Source: Prado023 sp963714995
GTDB taxonomy: Bacteria > Actinomycetota > Actinomycetes > S36-B12 > CAIYMF01
Direction of reading: 5' to 3'
Assembly: GCA_963714995.1 (NCBI GenBank)
Contig: CAVQQP010000009.1
Span: 1 to 64,000, forward strand
DNA length: 64,000 bases
This document shows positions 44,607 through 54,232 of the stretch, piece by piece. The translations under genes were made by a program, and so were the position numbers. The number at the start of each line of letters is the position of its first letter. Position 1 is the first letter of the stretch. A model generated the notes under the pieces. The model searched no databases. It saw only the letters and a program-made list of their open reading frames with translations, and was not told where the DNA came from.

Positions 44607-45264
44607 CGTCCCGGGTGGTCCGACCGGGACGCCGCTGCCGCGGGTCGTCCTGGTGGACGACCACGGGTTGTTCCGGGCCGGAGTCGCCCACGAGCTGGCC
44701 GGGTCCGTGGACCTGGTCGGTGAGGCCGGGGATGTGGAGAAGGCGATCCTCGTGATCCGGGCCACCCGCCCGGACGTGGTCCTGCTCGACGTCCATCTGC
44801 CAGGTGGTGGCGGGCGCGCGGTCCTGGACGCGTGCGTGCCGGAGCTGCCGAGCACCCGCTTCCTGGCGCTGAGCGTGAGCGACGCGGCCGATGACGTCAT
44901 CGGCGTGGTCCGCGGCGGCGCCCGGGGGTATGTCACCAAGGGCGTGACCGCCGACGAGCTGCTCGACGCGATCCACCGGGTCGCTGCCGGCGAGGCGGTG
45001 TTCTCGCCGCGCCTGGCCGGGTTCGTGCTCGATGCGTTCTCCGGCAGCGCGGCGCCCGTCTCCGACGAGCTCGACCAGCTCTCCCCACGGGAGCGTGAGG
45101 TGATGCGGTTCATCGCCCGCGGCTACACCTACCGGGAGGTCGCCAAGGAGCTGGTCCTGTCGGTCAAGACCGTCGAGACGCACGTGTCGGCGGTCCTGCG
45201 CAAGCTGCAGCTGTCCAACCGCCACGAGCTGGCGCGCTGGGCCCAGGCCCGCGGAGTGGTCTGA
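44590..45264 (+). CDS. LuxR/NarL-type response regulator, partner of the PspC kinase
   Basis: A 224-residue regulator with receiver residues DD in VVLVDDHGLF, the phosphoacceptor in VVLLDVHLPG and lysine in GYVTKGVT. The C-terminal LuxR domain is LSPREREVMRFIARGYTYREVAKELVLSVKTVETHVSAVLRKLQL. GTG 44590 overlaps the kinase end; GTG 44599 is also possible. It likely controls the divergent PspC genes through the repeats at 43296-43337. Confidence 0.9.
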   Translation: MREVPDVPGGPTGTPLPRVVLVDDHGLFRAGVAHELAGSVDLVGEAGDVEKAILVIRATRPDVVLLDVHLPGGGGRAVLDACVPELPSTRFLALSVSDAADDVIGVVRGGARGYVTKGVTADELLDAIHRVAAGEAVFSPRLAGFVLDAFSGSAAPVSDELDQLSPREREVMRFIARGYTYREVAKELVLSVKTVETHVSAVLRKLQLSNRHELARWAQARGVV

Positions 45265-45282
45265 GCCGCTCGTCCCCGCGGC

Positions 45283-45633
45283 TCAGACGAAGACGGCGAT
45301 GATGATGTTGGCGATCGTCAGGCCGCCGATGGCCCCCCAGACCCCGACCGGGACGGACTCCTTCTTCCGGTTGACCCAGGCCAGGACGGTGATCACCAGC
45401 AGGATCAGCAGCTTGATGCCGACCTTCATGTGGTTGACGTCCTCGTCGTCGGCCAGCACCGTCTCGGCCAGGCCCACCATGGCCAGGCCCGTCGCGAGCT
45501 GGGTGAACGCACCGTCGAGCATGGCGCGGTTGACCACCTTGGGTGACGTGGACATCTGCACGAGCCACCCCCCGAGGAGGGCCGCGAGGCCGATGAAGTG
45601 CAGGACGACGAGGGACTCGAACAGGATCTTCAT
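45283..45633 (-). CDS. small integral membrane protein, unknown function
   Basis: A 116-residue protein with about four hydrophobic helices (SLVVLHFIGLAALLGGWLV, TQLATGLAMVGLAETVL, IKLLILLVITVLAWV, GAIGGLTIANIIIAVFV). The H-F-I-G-L motif in helix 1 and charged loop DDEDVNHMKVGIK recall small actinomycete membrane proteins of unknown role. ATG 45631-45633 lies seven bases after TAGTCT on the minus strand, so it is probably leaderless. Confidence 0.75.
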   Translation of the reverse strand: MKILFESLVVLHFIGLAALLGGWLVQMSTSPKVVNRAMLDGAFTQLATGLAMVGLAETVLADDEDVNHMKVGIKLLILLVITVLAWVNRKKESVPVGVWGAIGGLTIANIIIAVFV

Positions 45634-45640
45634 GGCCGCA

Positions 45641-45646
45641 AGACTA
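45641..45646 (-). promoter_or_regulatory. -10 element for leaderless 45633 gene
   Basis: TAGTCT on the minus strand, seven bases before the ATG. Confidence 0.45.
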
Positions 45647-45684
45647 CGGCCAGCCGGACGAACCGGGCGAAACGCTCTGCCGGC

Positions 45685-46413
45685 TCAGCCCAGCCGGACC
45701 GCGTGGAACATCTCCGCCAGGCGCCCCTCGGGCAGCCCGCCACGTTCGGCGGTCTGGGTCATCCAGCCGCGGATCATCCCCTCGAGATCGTCCATGTGCT
45801 CGGTCTGGCTCACGTGTGCGCGCAGCGCTGCGAGCTTGAGCGGGAGCATCTCGGTGACGTCGACGAACGTGTTGGGCGTCGGCGAGCCCGACATCCAGAG
45901 CTCGGTGACCACCCACTCCTCGAGGCCCTCGTCGGTCATCAGCGTGGGATGCGCGAACTGGTTGCGGGCGTCGGGGTAGATGGCCTGGACGGTGGCCTCG
46001 CCGGCCGCCATGTGATCCGGGTGCGAGGCAGCGATCCGCTCCCAGTTGCGCACCGGGGACATCGTCATCACGCGCTGCGGGCGCACCTGGCGGATCACGC
46101 GCGAGATGTCGCGGCGCAGGTCGTGGCTGACAGTGAGCTCGCCGTCCTTGTAGCCGAGGAAGCGGACGTCGGTCACCCCCACGATGGCGGCGGCCGCGAC
46201 CTGCTCGGCCCGCCGGATCCCGGGGATCTCCGAGCGCGGGACAGCGGGGTCGAAGCCGCCGGCGTCCCCGTCGGTCACGATGCAGTAGGTGACCGAGACC
46301 CCCGCGGCGACGAGCGTGGCCACCGTGCCTGCGGACCCGAAGTCGACGTCATCGGGGTGTGCGGTGACGACCAGGACGCGAGTGAGCTCGGGGGGGATCT
46401 CCACGCCGGACAT
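45685..46413 (-). CDS. PIG-L family deacetylase
   Basis: A 242-residue zinc hydrolase of the LmbE/PIG-L fold. Metal ligands are visible in TAHPDDVDFGSAGT (HPDD) and SHPDHMAAG (HxxH-type). Family members deacetylate N-acetylglucosaminyl compounds, including MshB and Mca in mycothiol metabolism; the residues here do not decide between these and another amide substrate. ATG 46411-46413 gives the expected N-terminus. A CCCTAGGGGGGGCCTTAGGG palindrome lies at 46462-46481, shared with the divergent gene. Confidence 0.85.
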   Translation of the reverse strand: MSGVEIPPELTRVLVVTAHPDDVDFGSAGTVATLVAAGVSVTYCIVTDGDAGGFDPAVPRSEIPGIRRAEQVAAAAIVGVTDVRFLGYKDGELTVSHDLRRDISRVIRQVRPQRVMTMSPVRNWERIAASHPDHMAAGEATVQAIYPDARNQFAHPTLMTDEGLEEWVVTELWMSGSPTPNTFVDVTEMLPLKLAALRAHVSQTEHMDDLEGMIRGWMTQTAERGGLPEGRLAEMFHAVRLG

Positions 46414-46557
46414 CGTAGGCGGATTCGCGGGCGGGGGCTCGGGCCCGGTGCGGCCCCTGCACCCTAGGGGGGCCTTAGGGCTGCGAAATGACTGGATTTG
46501 GCCGAGGGGCGCCGTAGGTTGGGTCAAGCGCGGGGGCGTGGATGTCGAGGGAGGGGT

Positions 46558-47955
46558 ATGGGGGGTATACGGACACTCGTTGCCGCGACCTCGGCTGCCC
46601 TGGTCGTGGCCCTCGTCGGCGCGCCCGCACAGGCGGTCGCACCGGTGCCGACCGCCGCCGTGCCGCTCCCCGCCGAGCTCGACCTCGCCGCCTTCTACGA
46701 GAAGCAGACGGTGTGCGACCCGACCCCGCGTCCGGGGGCCGCGGCCCTGAGGGACCTCCTGCTGGCGACCTACGGCCCGGCCACCATCTACATCCCGCGC
46801 ACCTGCACCTCCAGCACCAGCGAGCACTTCGATGGCCGGGCCGTCGACTGGATGCGCTCGGCCCGGGTGCCGGCGGAGAAGGAGATGGCCGACGCGTTCG
46901 TCGCCTGGCTGCTCGCCCCGGCTCCCGATGGCACGCCGCACGCGATGGCCCGGCGGCTGGGGATCATGTACATCATCTGGGACAGCCGGATGATCCGCAT
47001 GTATGACCCGGGTCGTGGCTGGACCGAGTACCGCGGGTGCCTGGACCCCACCAATGCCGGGGAGGGCCTGGACACCACCTGCCACCGCAACCACGTGCAC
47101 CTGTCGATGTCCTGGGATGGTGCCGCGGGGATCACCAGCTGGTGGGCCGGGACCGCCCAGACGCAGCCGTACTGCCCGACGATGTCCTCGAAGGCCACCC
47201 CGGGCGAGGGCAGCGGTCTCGTCGTCCCGGACCTCGGCGCGGTCCCGGGTGCGGTCCCGGTGACTCCCACCGTGATCCTGGACACCCGCGCGGGGATGGG
47301 TGCGGGGCTCACCGGCTCGTGCCGGAGCCTCGCGGGCAGGTCACTGCACCCGATCGCCGCCCCCGCCGGGCTGGTGCCCGCGGGCGTCGGGGCAGTCGTG
47401 CTGCAGGTCACCTCGGCGAGCAACGCACCGGCCACGCTCGCCGCGTGGTCCTCGGGCGCGTCGCGACCGCCGGGCCAGGTCGTGACCCCCATCGGCACGA
47501 CGACGGCCACGGTGGTCGTCCCGCTCGCCTCGGACGGCACGGTCGCGCTGGGGACCTCCCTCGGCGCGGCGAACCTCTCGGCCACGGTCATCGGATACGC
47601 ACCGGGCAGCAGCGCGTTCGCGGTGGCGGCCCCGGCCCCGGCGCCTGCGCCTGCGACGATCGCGCGGCCGAGCAAGCCACGGTCGGTTGCGGTCAAGTCC
47701 GCCCGCCGCGCGGTGACGACCCGCTGGAAGGCCCCGAAGAGCGTGGGTGGGGCGGCCCTGACGGGGTACCGCGTGGAGGCGCTGAAGAGCTCCAAGCGCG
47801 GCGCTGCCGTCGCGGGGTCCTGCGCGACGTCGCCGACCGTGCGCAGGTGCACCATCAAGGGCCTGAAGAAGGGCCGGACCTACTGGATGTCGGTCTCCGT
47901 GGCGAACGCGGGTGGGGCCACCTGGGCGGTCCGCAAGAAGGTCCGGGTCCGCTGA
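46558..47955 (+). CDS. secreted protein with M15-like/VanY-like domain and C-terminal fibronectin type III domain
   Basis: A 465-residue exported protein. The signal peptide covers about residues 1-27 (LVAATSAALVVALVGAPAQA). Residues about 55-200 carry SEHFDGRAVDWM, IIWDSRMIRMYD and HRNHVHLSMSW, with His/Asp placement like metal ligands in M15-type peptidases. A beta-rich middle (VILDTRAGMG, TTTATVVVPLASDG) precedes a fibronectin type III-like end (PRSVAVKSARRAVTTRWKAP). GGGAGGGG lies before ATG 46558. Probably a wall-acting enzyme; activity is inferred. Confidence 0.75.
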   Translation: MGGIRTLVAATSAALVVALVGAPAQAVAPVPTAAVPLPAELDLAAFYEKQTVCDPTPRPGAAALRDLLLATYGPATIYIPRTCTSSTSEHFDGRAVDWMRSARVPAEKEMADAFVAWLLAPAPDGTPHAMARRLGIMYIIWDSRMIRMYDPGRGWTEYRGCLDPTNAGEGLDTTCHRNHVHLSMSWDGAAGITSWWAGTAQTQPYCPTMSSKATPGEGSGLVVPDLGAVPGAVPVTPTVILDTRAGMGAGLTGSCRSLAGRSLHPIAAPAGLVPAGVGAVVLQVTSASNAPATLAAWSSGASRPPGQVVTPIGTTTATVVVPLASDGTVALGTSLGAANLSATVIGYAPGSSAFAVAAPAPAPAPATIARPSKPRSVAVKSARRAVTTRWKAPKSVGGAALTGYRVEALKSSKRGAAVAGSCATSPTVRRCTIKGLKKGRTYWMSVSVANAGGATWAVRKKVRVR

Positions 47956-47996
47956 GGCGTCCGGGTGCGTGTCCCTGCGGTGTCGGCGGGGGCACC

Positions 47997-48002
47997 TAGA
48001 AT
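47997..48002 (+). promoter_or_regulatory. -10 element for leaderless pcrA
   Basis: TAGAAT lies six bases before GTG 48009. Confidence 0.5.
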
Positions 48003-48008
48003 CCATGG

Positions 48009-50528
48009 GTGCTCGCGGATGACCTGCTGCCCCGCCTCCCGCGGACGACCATGCCCAGCGACACCGCCGACCGCGAGGCCGACCGCGCGGCCGACGAGGG
48101 GGCCCTGTTCGGGGTGGCCCGCACGTCGCCGGGGGCCGCGGGCACGGGGCCGGACGCCCCCCGCGCCGCTGAGGCGGGCCGCGCCGCCGACATGGTGCGC
48201 GCGGCGGTGGCCGCTGCCAAGGGCGGTGCCGATGCCCAGGCCGCGGACCGACGGGCCCAGCGGGAGGCCCAGCGGGCCGCGGAGATGGTGGACCTCGTCT
48301 CCGACCTCAACCCACCACAGCGCGAGGCGGTCGAGCATCGCGGCGGGCCGCTGCTGATCGTCGCCGGCGCAGGGTCGGGCAAGACGCGCGTGCTGACCCG
48401 CCGGATCGCCCACCTGCTCGCCACCGGAGACGCCCGTCCCGGTGAGATCCTGGCCATCACGTTCACGAACAAGGCCGCGGCCGAGATGCGCGAGCGGGTC
48501 GAGGTGGCCGTGGGTCCCCGGGCCCGGGCGATGTGGGTCTCGACCTTCCACTCGGCCTGCGTGCGGATCCTGCGCCGGGAGGCCGAGCGGCTCGGGATGA
48601 AGTCGAGCTTCTCGATCTACGACCAGGCCGACAGCCTGCGCCTGGTCACCCTCGTGTCCCGCGACCTCAACCTCGACCCCAAGCGGATGCCGCCCCGTGG
48701 CCTGCTCAACAAGATCTCCGGCCTGAAGAACGAGCTGGTCGACCCCGATGCGTACCGCTCCCAGGCCACCAACGACACGGAGATGACGCTGGCCGACGTC
48801 TACACGGCCTACCAGACCCGGCTGGCCCGGGCCCAGGCCGTCGACTTCGACGACCTCATCGGGCACACCGTGGCCCTGATGGTCGGGTTCCCCGATGTGG
48901 CCGAGCACTACCGCCGCCGGTTCCGGCACATCCTGGTCGACGAGTACCAGGACACCAACCACGCCCAGTACCGGCTGGTCTCCGAGCTGGTGGGTCGGCC
49001 CGGGGGCGAGGTCCCGCCCGGGGAGCTGGTCGTGGTCGGCGACTCCGACCAGTCGATCTACGCGTTCCGCGGCGCCACCGTGCGCAACATCGTGGAGTTC
49101 AGCACCGACTTCCCCAACGCCCGCCAGATCGTGCTCGACCAGAACTACCGCTCGACCCAGACGATCCTCTCGGCGGCCAACGCGGTGATCGCGCGGAACT
49201 CCGACCGCCAGGCGAAGAAGCTCTGGACCGACGCGGGCGCCGGGGCGCAGATCGTGGGGTACGTCGCGGACTCCGAGCACGACGAGGCCGCCTTCGTCGG
49301 CAACGAGATCGACCGGCTCTCGGATGCGGGCCAGGCCCGGCCCGGTGACGTGGCGGTGTTCTACCGGACGAACGCCCAGTCCCGGGCGCTCGAGGAGGTG
49401 TTCATCCGCACCGGCCTGCCCTACAAGGTGGTCGGCGGCACGCGCTTCTACGAGCGCCGGGAGATCCGCGACGTGCTGGCCTACCTGCGGGTCGTGGCCA
49501 ACCCCGCCGACGACGTGAGCCTGCGCCGGATCCTCAACGTGCCCAAGCGGGGCATCGGCGACCGTGCCGAGGCCTACGTCTCGGGGTTCGCCGAGGCGGA
49601 GCGGATCACCTTCGGCGAGGCCCTGCGGCGGGCGGCGGAGATCCCGGGGATGGCCGGGCGCAGCGCGACCCTGGTGGCGGCGTTCGTCGCGATCCTCGAC
49701 GACCTCGCCGCCGTCGTGGACTCGGGTGCAGGACCCGCCGACATCATGCGCGCGGTGCTGGAGCGCTCGGGCTACCTCGCGGAGCTGCAGGCCTCCACCG
49801 ACCCGCAGGATGAGGTCCGGGTCGAGAACGTGGCCGAGTTCGAGGCGGTGGCCGCCGAGTTCACCCGGGAGGCCGAGCAGGCAGGCGAGGGGTCGGGCAC
49901 CCTGGGCGACTTCCTCGAGCGGGTGGCGCTGGTGGCCGATGCCGACGAGATCCCCGAGGGTGAGGACCACGAGGGCGTGGTCACGCTGATGACCCTGCAC
50001 ACCGCCAAGGGCCTGGAGTTCCCCGTGGTGTTCCTCAGCGGGATGGAGGATGGCGTGTTCCCGCACATGCGGGCGATGTCCGACGCCTTCGAGCTCTCCG
50101 AGGAGCGTCGCCTGGCCTACGTGGGCATCACCCGGGCCCGGGAGCGCCTGTACGTCACCCGTGCCATCAGCCGATCGGCGTGGGGGGCGCCGAGCTACAA
50201 CCCCGAGTCCCGGTTCCTCGCCGACATCCCCGCCGAGCTGATCCGCTGGGAGCGTGAGGAGCCGGCGCGCTACACCGGCCCGTCCTCAGGCGGCTACGGA
50301 TCCGCCCCCGCCCTGTCGGCGGCCGCCGAGCGCTACGAGTCCCGGAGCCCGGTCGCCCGGGCGGTGATCTCGCTGTCCGCCGGGGACCGGGTCCTGCACC
50401 CGAAGTTCGGCATGGGCACGGTGGTCAGCACGCTGGGGAGCGGTGACAAGGCCGAGGCCTCGGTCGACTTCGGCTCCGAGGGGGTCAAGCGACTGCTGCT
50501 GCGCTACGCCCCGGTCGAGAAGCTCTAG
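48009..50528 (+). CDS. pcrA: ATP-dependent DNA helicase PcrA/UvrD
   Basis: An 839-residue SF1A helicase acting in nucleotide excision repair and replication-fork maintenance. Motifs appear in order: NPPQREAV (Q), VAGAGSGKT (I), ITFTNKAAAEMR (Ia), VDEYQDTN (II), GDSDQSIYAFRGA (III), LDQNYRSTQTIL (IV), MTLHTAKGLEFPVV (V) and YVGITRARERLY (VI). An actinomycete-type Ala-rich N-terminal extension of about 100 residues precedes the core, and a Tudor-like C-terminus (GDRVLHPKFGMGTVV) ends it. Confidence 0.96.
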   Translation: MLADDLLPRLPRTTMPSDTADREADRAADEGALFGVARTSPGAAGTGPDAPRAAEAGRAADMVRAAVAAAKGGADAQAADRRAQREAQRAAEMVDLVSDLNPPQREAVEHRGGPLLIVAGAGSGKTRVLTRRIAHLLATGDARPGEILAITFTNKAAAEMRERVEVAVGPRARAMWVSTFHSACVRILRREAERLGMKSSFSIYDQADSLRLVTLVSRDLNLDPKRMPPRGLLNKISGLKNELVDPDAYRSQATNDTEMTLADVYTAYQTRLARAQAVDFDDLIGHTVALMVGFPDVAEHYRRRFRHILVDEYQDTNHAQYRLVSELVGRPGGEVPPGELVVVGDSDQSIYAFRGATVRNIVEFSTDFPNARQIVLDQNYRSTQTILSAANAVIARNSDRQAKKLWTDAGAGAQIVGYVADSEHDEAAFVGNEIDRLSDAGQARPGDVAVFYRTNAQSRALEEVFIRTGLPYKVVGGTRFYERREIRDVLAYLRVVANPADDVSLRRILNVPKRGIGDRAEAYVSGFAEAERITFGEALRRAAEIPGMAGRSATLVAAFVAILDDLAAVVDSGAGPADIMRAVLERSGYLAELQASTDPQDEVRVENVAEFEAVAAEFTREAEQAGEGSGTLGDFLERVALVADADEIPEGEDHEGVVTLMTLHTAKGLEFPVVFLSGMEDGVFPHMRAMSDAFELSEERRLAYVGITRARERLYVTRAISRSAWGAPSYNPESRFLADIPAELIRWEREEPARYTGPSSGGYGSAPALSAAAERYESRSPVARAVISLSAGDRVLHPKFGMGTVVSTLGSGDKAEASVDFGSEGVKRLLLRYAPVEKL

Positions 50529-50641
50529 GGCCACGGGGCGGCGGGCACGTATCCGGCCGTTCGGCCCTGTCCCCGAGCAGTCCCGCCTGCCTACGCTGGG
50601 GTTGGGCGGATGCCCGCCCCAGTCGGCGGAAGGAGACCGCG

Positions 50642-51409
50642 ATGGCCACGGCGGCGGACCCGAGCTACCTCGACGTCCAGGCGGCGATCGGGATCACGAA
50701 GCACAATGGCGGGTACCCGGCCACCGAGCAGCTGCTCACGATGTGCCACGCGAGGCGTGCCCGGGACGTCCTCTATGTGGGATCCGGCATCGGTGTCGGC
50801 CCGGTCCACCTGGCGCGGCACTACGCCCACAGGGTCACGGCCCTGGACATCGACCCGGCCATGCTGGAATGGACGGCGCGGCGTGCCCGTCGTGACGGAG
50901 TCAGCGACGCCATCACGACCGTGCAGGGTGACGTCCTGGACCTGCACCTGCCTGACGGGCGGTTCGACCTGGTCGTCGTGGAGTCCGTGATCGCGTTCGT
51001 GCAGGACAAGGAACGGGCGATCTCGGAGTGCGCCCGGGTCACCCGCCCGCAGGGCTGGGTGGGCATGAACGAGACGGTCTGGCTCGGGGAGCGTCCCCCG
51101 CTGGAGGTCGCCGCCCGGGGCGACGTGCTCGGGACGTGGCTGCCCACGCGTGCCGAGTGGCAGGAACGATGGGATCGCTCCGGCCTCGAGGACCGGGCGT
51201 TCGAGGTCCACCCCCTCGAGCTCGGGGCCGAGGCTCGCAGCCGGATCGACTGGATCGGGTGGCGCTGGCTGCTCCCCGCGTGGGGTCGGGCCCTGCGCCT
51301 CGTGGCCAGGGACCCGGCGGTCCGAGACGCACTCAGGACGCAGCTGTCCTACCCACCGGGGCTGGCGTCGCTGATGGGCTATGCCCTCTCGGCGGGCCGC
51401 CGCGCGTAG
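50642..51409 (+). CDS. class I SAM-dependent methyltransferase
   Basis: A 255-residue protein. The SAM-binding motif I is VLYVGSGIGVGPVHLA, followed by the acidic loop ALDIDPAMLE, QGDVLDLHLPDGRFD and the motif IV-like VVVESVIAFV. Its layout suggests a small-molecule or lipid methyltransferase, but the substrate is not evident. GGAAGGAGA precedes ATG 50642. It is separated from pcrA by 113 bases and converges on the lipase-like gene. Confidence 0.85.
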   Translation: MATAADPSYLDVQAAIGITKHNGGYPATEQLLTMCHARRARDVLYVGSGIGVGPVHLARHYAHRVTALDIDPAMLEWTARRARRDGVSDAITTVQGDVLDLHLPDGRFDLVVVESVIAFVQDKERAISECARVTRPQGWVGMNETVWLGERPPLEVAARGDVLGTWLPTRAEWQERWDRSGLEDRAFEVHPLELGAEARSRIDWIGWRWLLPAWGRALRLVARDPAVRDALRTQLSYPPGLASLMGYALSAGRRA

Positions 51410-51492
51410 CTCGTCGACCGAGACCAACCTGCTCTCTGGGCGCCGACCGGATCCGGGTCGCGGCGGGGGCTGATGGCGGCCGGCGGGAGTCC

Positions 51493-52506
51493 TCAGCGCG
51501 GGGCGGGTCGCGGCGGGGTGCCCTGGCGGCTGGGGGCGCTGGCGATCGAGGTCGCACCCTCGGCGACGGTGGAGCCGTCCTGGTCCACATGGGCCAGGGT
51601 CGTGCAGATCTCGTGGACGACCCGGCCGTCGACCGGCAGTGAGTTGTGCCCCACGCTGGGCACGAACACGTTGCGCGCGTTGAGGTCGGTGTGCTCGATG
51701 CGCGCATTGGACTTCGGGATGATCATCTGGTCGAGGTCCGACCAGATGGCCACGAACCGGGTGCGACATCCCGGCGACGGGGCGGCGAGCTCGATCATGA
51801 TGTCCGAGCCGGGCCGCATCTGCCGGGCGACCGGGTGCGGCACGAACTTGGCAGGTGCCGTCCCCTGGTGCGGGGTTCCGAGCGTGACGAGGGTGTGCAC
51901 GCGGGAGTCCCCGCCCATCCGCTGGACGAAGTAGCGCGCGACCAGCCCGCCCATCGAGTGGCCGATGACGTGCACCCGCTCGTACCCGGTCTCGATGCAC
52001 ACCGCCTCGACGAGGGCCTCCAGGCGCCCGGCGACCACGCGCACGTCGTCGGTCAGCGGGGAGTAGTTCAGCGTGATGATCCGGCCGAACCCGCGCCGGC
52101 GCAGGCCGCGCTTGATCCGGGCGAAGATCGAGCGGTTGTCCACGACCCCGTGGATCAGGATGATCGGGGTGCCGGCGTTCTCGACGTCGCCGATGATCAG
52201 GCCGCGCTTGATCGGGTCCAGCCCGTCGAGGTTGAGCCGCTCCTCCGGATGGCGCACCTGCTCCTCGAGCACGCCCAGGGGGTAGGTCACGATGTGCGTG
52301 GCCGTCCAGGCGACCTCGACGGCCGATCCGCGGATCACCGAGGGGCTGGTGACCCGCCGGATCCCGCGGCGGGTGGCCCGTCGTGCACGGTGGATCCGTC
52401 CCCCGTGGGCCTGCCCGTCGTCGGGACCCTGCGGGTCCTGGGCGTGGGCCTGGTGGCTGCGCGGCACCCGGGCACGGTAGCGCATCCTCACGCGACCTGC
52501 GCCCAT
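51493..52506 (-). CDS. lipase-like alpha/beta hydrolase
   Basis: A 337-residue hydrolase. The oxyanion region IILIHGVVDNRSIF, the nucleophile elbow VIGHSMGGLVARYF, the following TLVTLGTPHQGT and a His in VGHNSLPVD match the triacylglycerol lipase/PGAP1-like group. The first 50 residues are basic and poorly conserved-looking, so the true start may be ATG 52485 or a later GTG. Its 5' end lies 22 bases from the divergent icmB gene. Confidence 0.78.
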   Translation of the reverse strand: MGAGRVRMRYRARVPRSHQAHAQDPQGPDDGQAHGGRIHRARRATRRGIRRVTSPSVIRGSAVEVAWTATHIVTYPLGVLEEQVRHPEERLNLDGLDPIKRGLIIGDVENAGTPIILIHGVVDNRSIFARIKRGLRRRGFGRIITLNYSPLTDDVRVVAGRLEALVEAVCIETGYERVHVIGHSMGGLVARYFVQRMGGDSRVHTLVTLGTPHQGTAPAKFVPHPVARQMRPGSDIMIELAAPSPGCRTRFVAIWSDLDQMIIPKSNARIEHTDLNARNVFVPSVGHNSLPVDGRVVHEICTTLAHVDQDGSTVAEGATSIASAPSRQGTPPRPAPR

Positions 52507-52516
52507 CGGGCAGGGC

Positions 52517-52522
52517 TACGCT
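52517..52522 (+). promoter_or_regulatory. -10 element for leaderless icmB
   Basis: TACGCT lies six bases before ATG 52529. Confidence 0.5.
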
Positions 52523-52528
52523 TCACCC

Positions 52529-52942
52529 ATGAGCACATCGAACGCCGGGCACATCAGGGTCATCGTGGGCAAGCCGGGCCTGGACGGCCATGACCGGGGG
52601 GCGAAGGTCGTGGCCCGGGCGCTGCGCGATGCCGGCATCGAGGTCATCTACACCGGCCTGCACCAGACCCCCGAGCAGATCGTGGCCACGGCCATCGCCG
52701 AGGACGCCGACGGGATCGGCCTGAGCATCCTGTCCGGTGCGCACATGACGCTGTTCAAGTCGGTCATCGAGATGCTCCGCGAGCGCGGCGCCGGGGACAT
52801 CCGGGTGTTCGGGGGCGGGATCATCCCCGAGGCGGACATCCCGATGCTCTACGAGATGGGCGTCGCCCACGTCTTCACCCCCGGGACCCGCACCGACGAT
52901 ATCGTCGACTGGGTCAGGGAAAACGTCGCGCACGCCGCCTGA
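52529..52942 (+). CDS. icmB: B12-binding small subunit of an acyl-CoA mutase, IcmB type
   Basis: A 137-residue cobalamin-binding protein. The B12-ligand motif DGHDRG is present with H21, followed by TGLHQTPEQIV, LSILSGAHMTLF and FGGGIIPEADI. Sequence, length and position before sucC match IcmB of Streptomyces, the small subunit that joins IcmA to interconvert isobutyryl-CoA and n-butyryl-CoA. The large subunit is not in this window, so pairing with another mutase subunit is possible. Confidence 0.9.
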   Translation: MSTSNAGHIRVIVGKPGLDGHDRGAKVVARALRDAGIEVIYTGLHQTPEQIVATAIAEDADGIGLSILSGAHMTLFKSVIEMLRERGAGDIRVFGGGIIPEADIPMLYEMGVAHVFTPGTRTDDIVDWVRENVAHAA

Positions 52943-53047
52943 CGCTCCGCTGCCACCGCTCGTCGCAGAACCGGGGGACCGGCCGTCAGGGTGACGGGGT
53001 GACCCAACTAGTGTGGGCCGCATCCCTTCGTCGGTGAGGAGCCCCGC

Positions 53048-54223
53048 GTGGATCTGTACGAGTACCAGGCCAAGCACCTGTTCGGCAAGCACGGGGTGCC
53101 GGTCGTGCCCGGCGCCGTGTGCGAGACGCCCGATGCCGCCCGGCTGGCGGCCCGCCGCATCGGCGGCACGGTGGTGGTCAAGGCCCAGGTGAAGGTCGGC
53201 GGCCGCGGCAAGGCCGGGGGCGTGAAGCTCGCCGACGGTGAGGACGAGGCCAGTGCCCGTGCCGCGGACATCCTCGGCATGGACATCAAGGGCCACACCG
53301 TGCACAAGGTGCTGGTGACCGAGGCCGCGGAGATCGCCGAGGAGTACTACGTCTCCTTCCTGCTCGACCGCGCCAACCGCACCTTCCTGGCGATGGCCTC
53401 GGTCGAGGGCGGGGTGGAGATCGAGCAGGTCGCCAAGGACAACCCCGATGCCCTGGCCATGATCCGCGTCGACGCCCTCGAGGGCTGCCCGCCGGAGAAG
53501 GCCCGGGAGATCGTCGAGGCCGCCAGGTTCCCCGCGGAGGTCGCCGACGACGTGGCGAACGTCCTCGTGAAGCTCTGGGACGTCCTCGTGCTCGAGGACG
53601 CCACGCTCGTGGAGGTCAACCCGCTGGTCCGCACCACCGACGGCCGCGTGCTGGCACTGGACGGCAAGGTGTCCCTCGACGAGAGCGCCCACTACCGGCA
53701 CGCGTCGCACGCCGACCTCGTGGACACCGCGGCGACCGACCCGATCGAGCTGCGTGCCAAGGCGTTCGACCTCAACTACGTCAAGCTCGACGGTGCGGTC
53801 GGGATCATCGGCAACGGCGCCGGGCTGGTCATGTCGACCCTGGACGTCGTGGCCTACGCCGGCGAGGAGTTCGGCGGGGTGCTCCCGGCCAACTTCCTCG
53901 ACATCGGCGGGGGGGCCAGTGCCGAGGTGATGAGCAACGGCCTGGACATCGTGCTCACCGACCCCTCGGTGACGTCGGTGTTCGTCAACGTGTTCGGCGG
54001 CATCACCTCGTGCGTGGAGGTCGCCAACGGCGTGAAGCTCGCGCTGGCGATGCTGGCGGAGGCCGGCAAGCCGGTCGACAAGCCCCTGGTCTGCCGGATC
54101 GACGGCAACCGGGCCGAGGAGGGCCGGGCGATCCTGCGCGACGCGCAGATCCCCGGGGTGGAACTGGTCGAGACCATGGACGAGGCTGCCCGCCGTGCGG
54201 CGCAGCTCGCAGCAGGGAAGTGA
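53048..54223 (+). CDS. sucC: succinate-CoA ligase, beta subunit
   Basis: A 391-residue ATP-grasp subunit of the TCA-cycle enzyme that makes ATP or GTP from succinyl-CoA. It starts MDLYEYQAKHLFGKHGVPVV, has KAQVKVGGRGKAGGVKLA and the ligase region GNGAGLVMSTLDVV, and ends in NRAEEGRAIL. GTG 53048 has GAGGAG at 53036-53041. sucD follows after nine bases. A TAGTGT at 53009-53014 may be the -10 element. Confidence 0.97.
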   Translation: MDLYEYQAKHLFGKHGVPVVPGAVCETPDAARLAARRIGGTVVVKAQVKVGGRGKAGGVKLADGEDEASARAADILGMDIKGHTVHKVLVTEAAEIAEEYYVSFLLDRANRTFLAMASVEGGVEIEQVAKDNPDALAMIRVDALEGCPPEKAREIVEAARFPAEVADDVANVLVKLWDVLVLEDATLVEVNPLVRTTDGRVLALDGKVSLDESAHYRHASHADLVDTAATDPIELRAKAFDLNYVKLDGAVGIIGNGAGLVMSTLDVVAYAGEEFGGVLPANFLDIGGGASAEVMSNGLDIVLTDPSVTSVFVNVFGGITSCVEVANGVKLALAMLAEAGKPVDKPLVCRIDGNRAEEGRAILRDAQIPGVELVETMDEAARRAAQLAAGK

Positions 54224-54232
54224 GGTAGGACC

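Noticed and set aside
46462..46481. CCCTAGGGGGGGCCTTAGGG palindrome as a specific operator
   Set aside because: It is an imperfect G/C-rich palindrome between divergent genes with no second copy; too little to assign a function.
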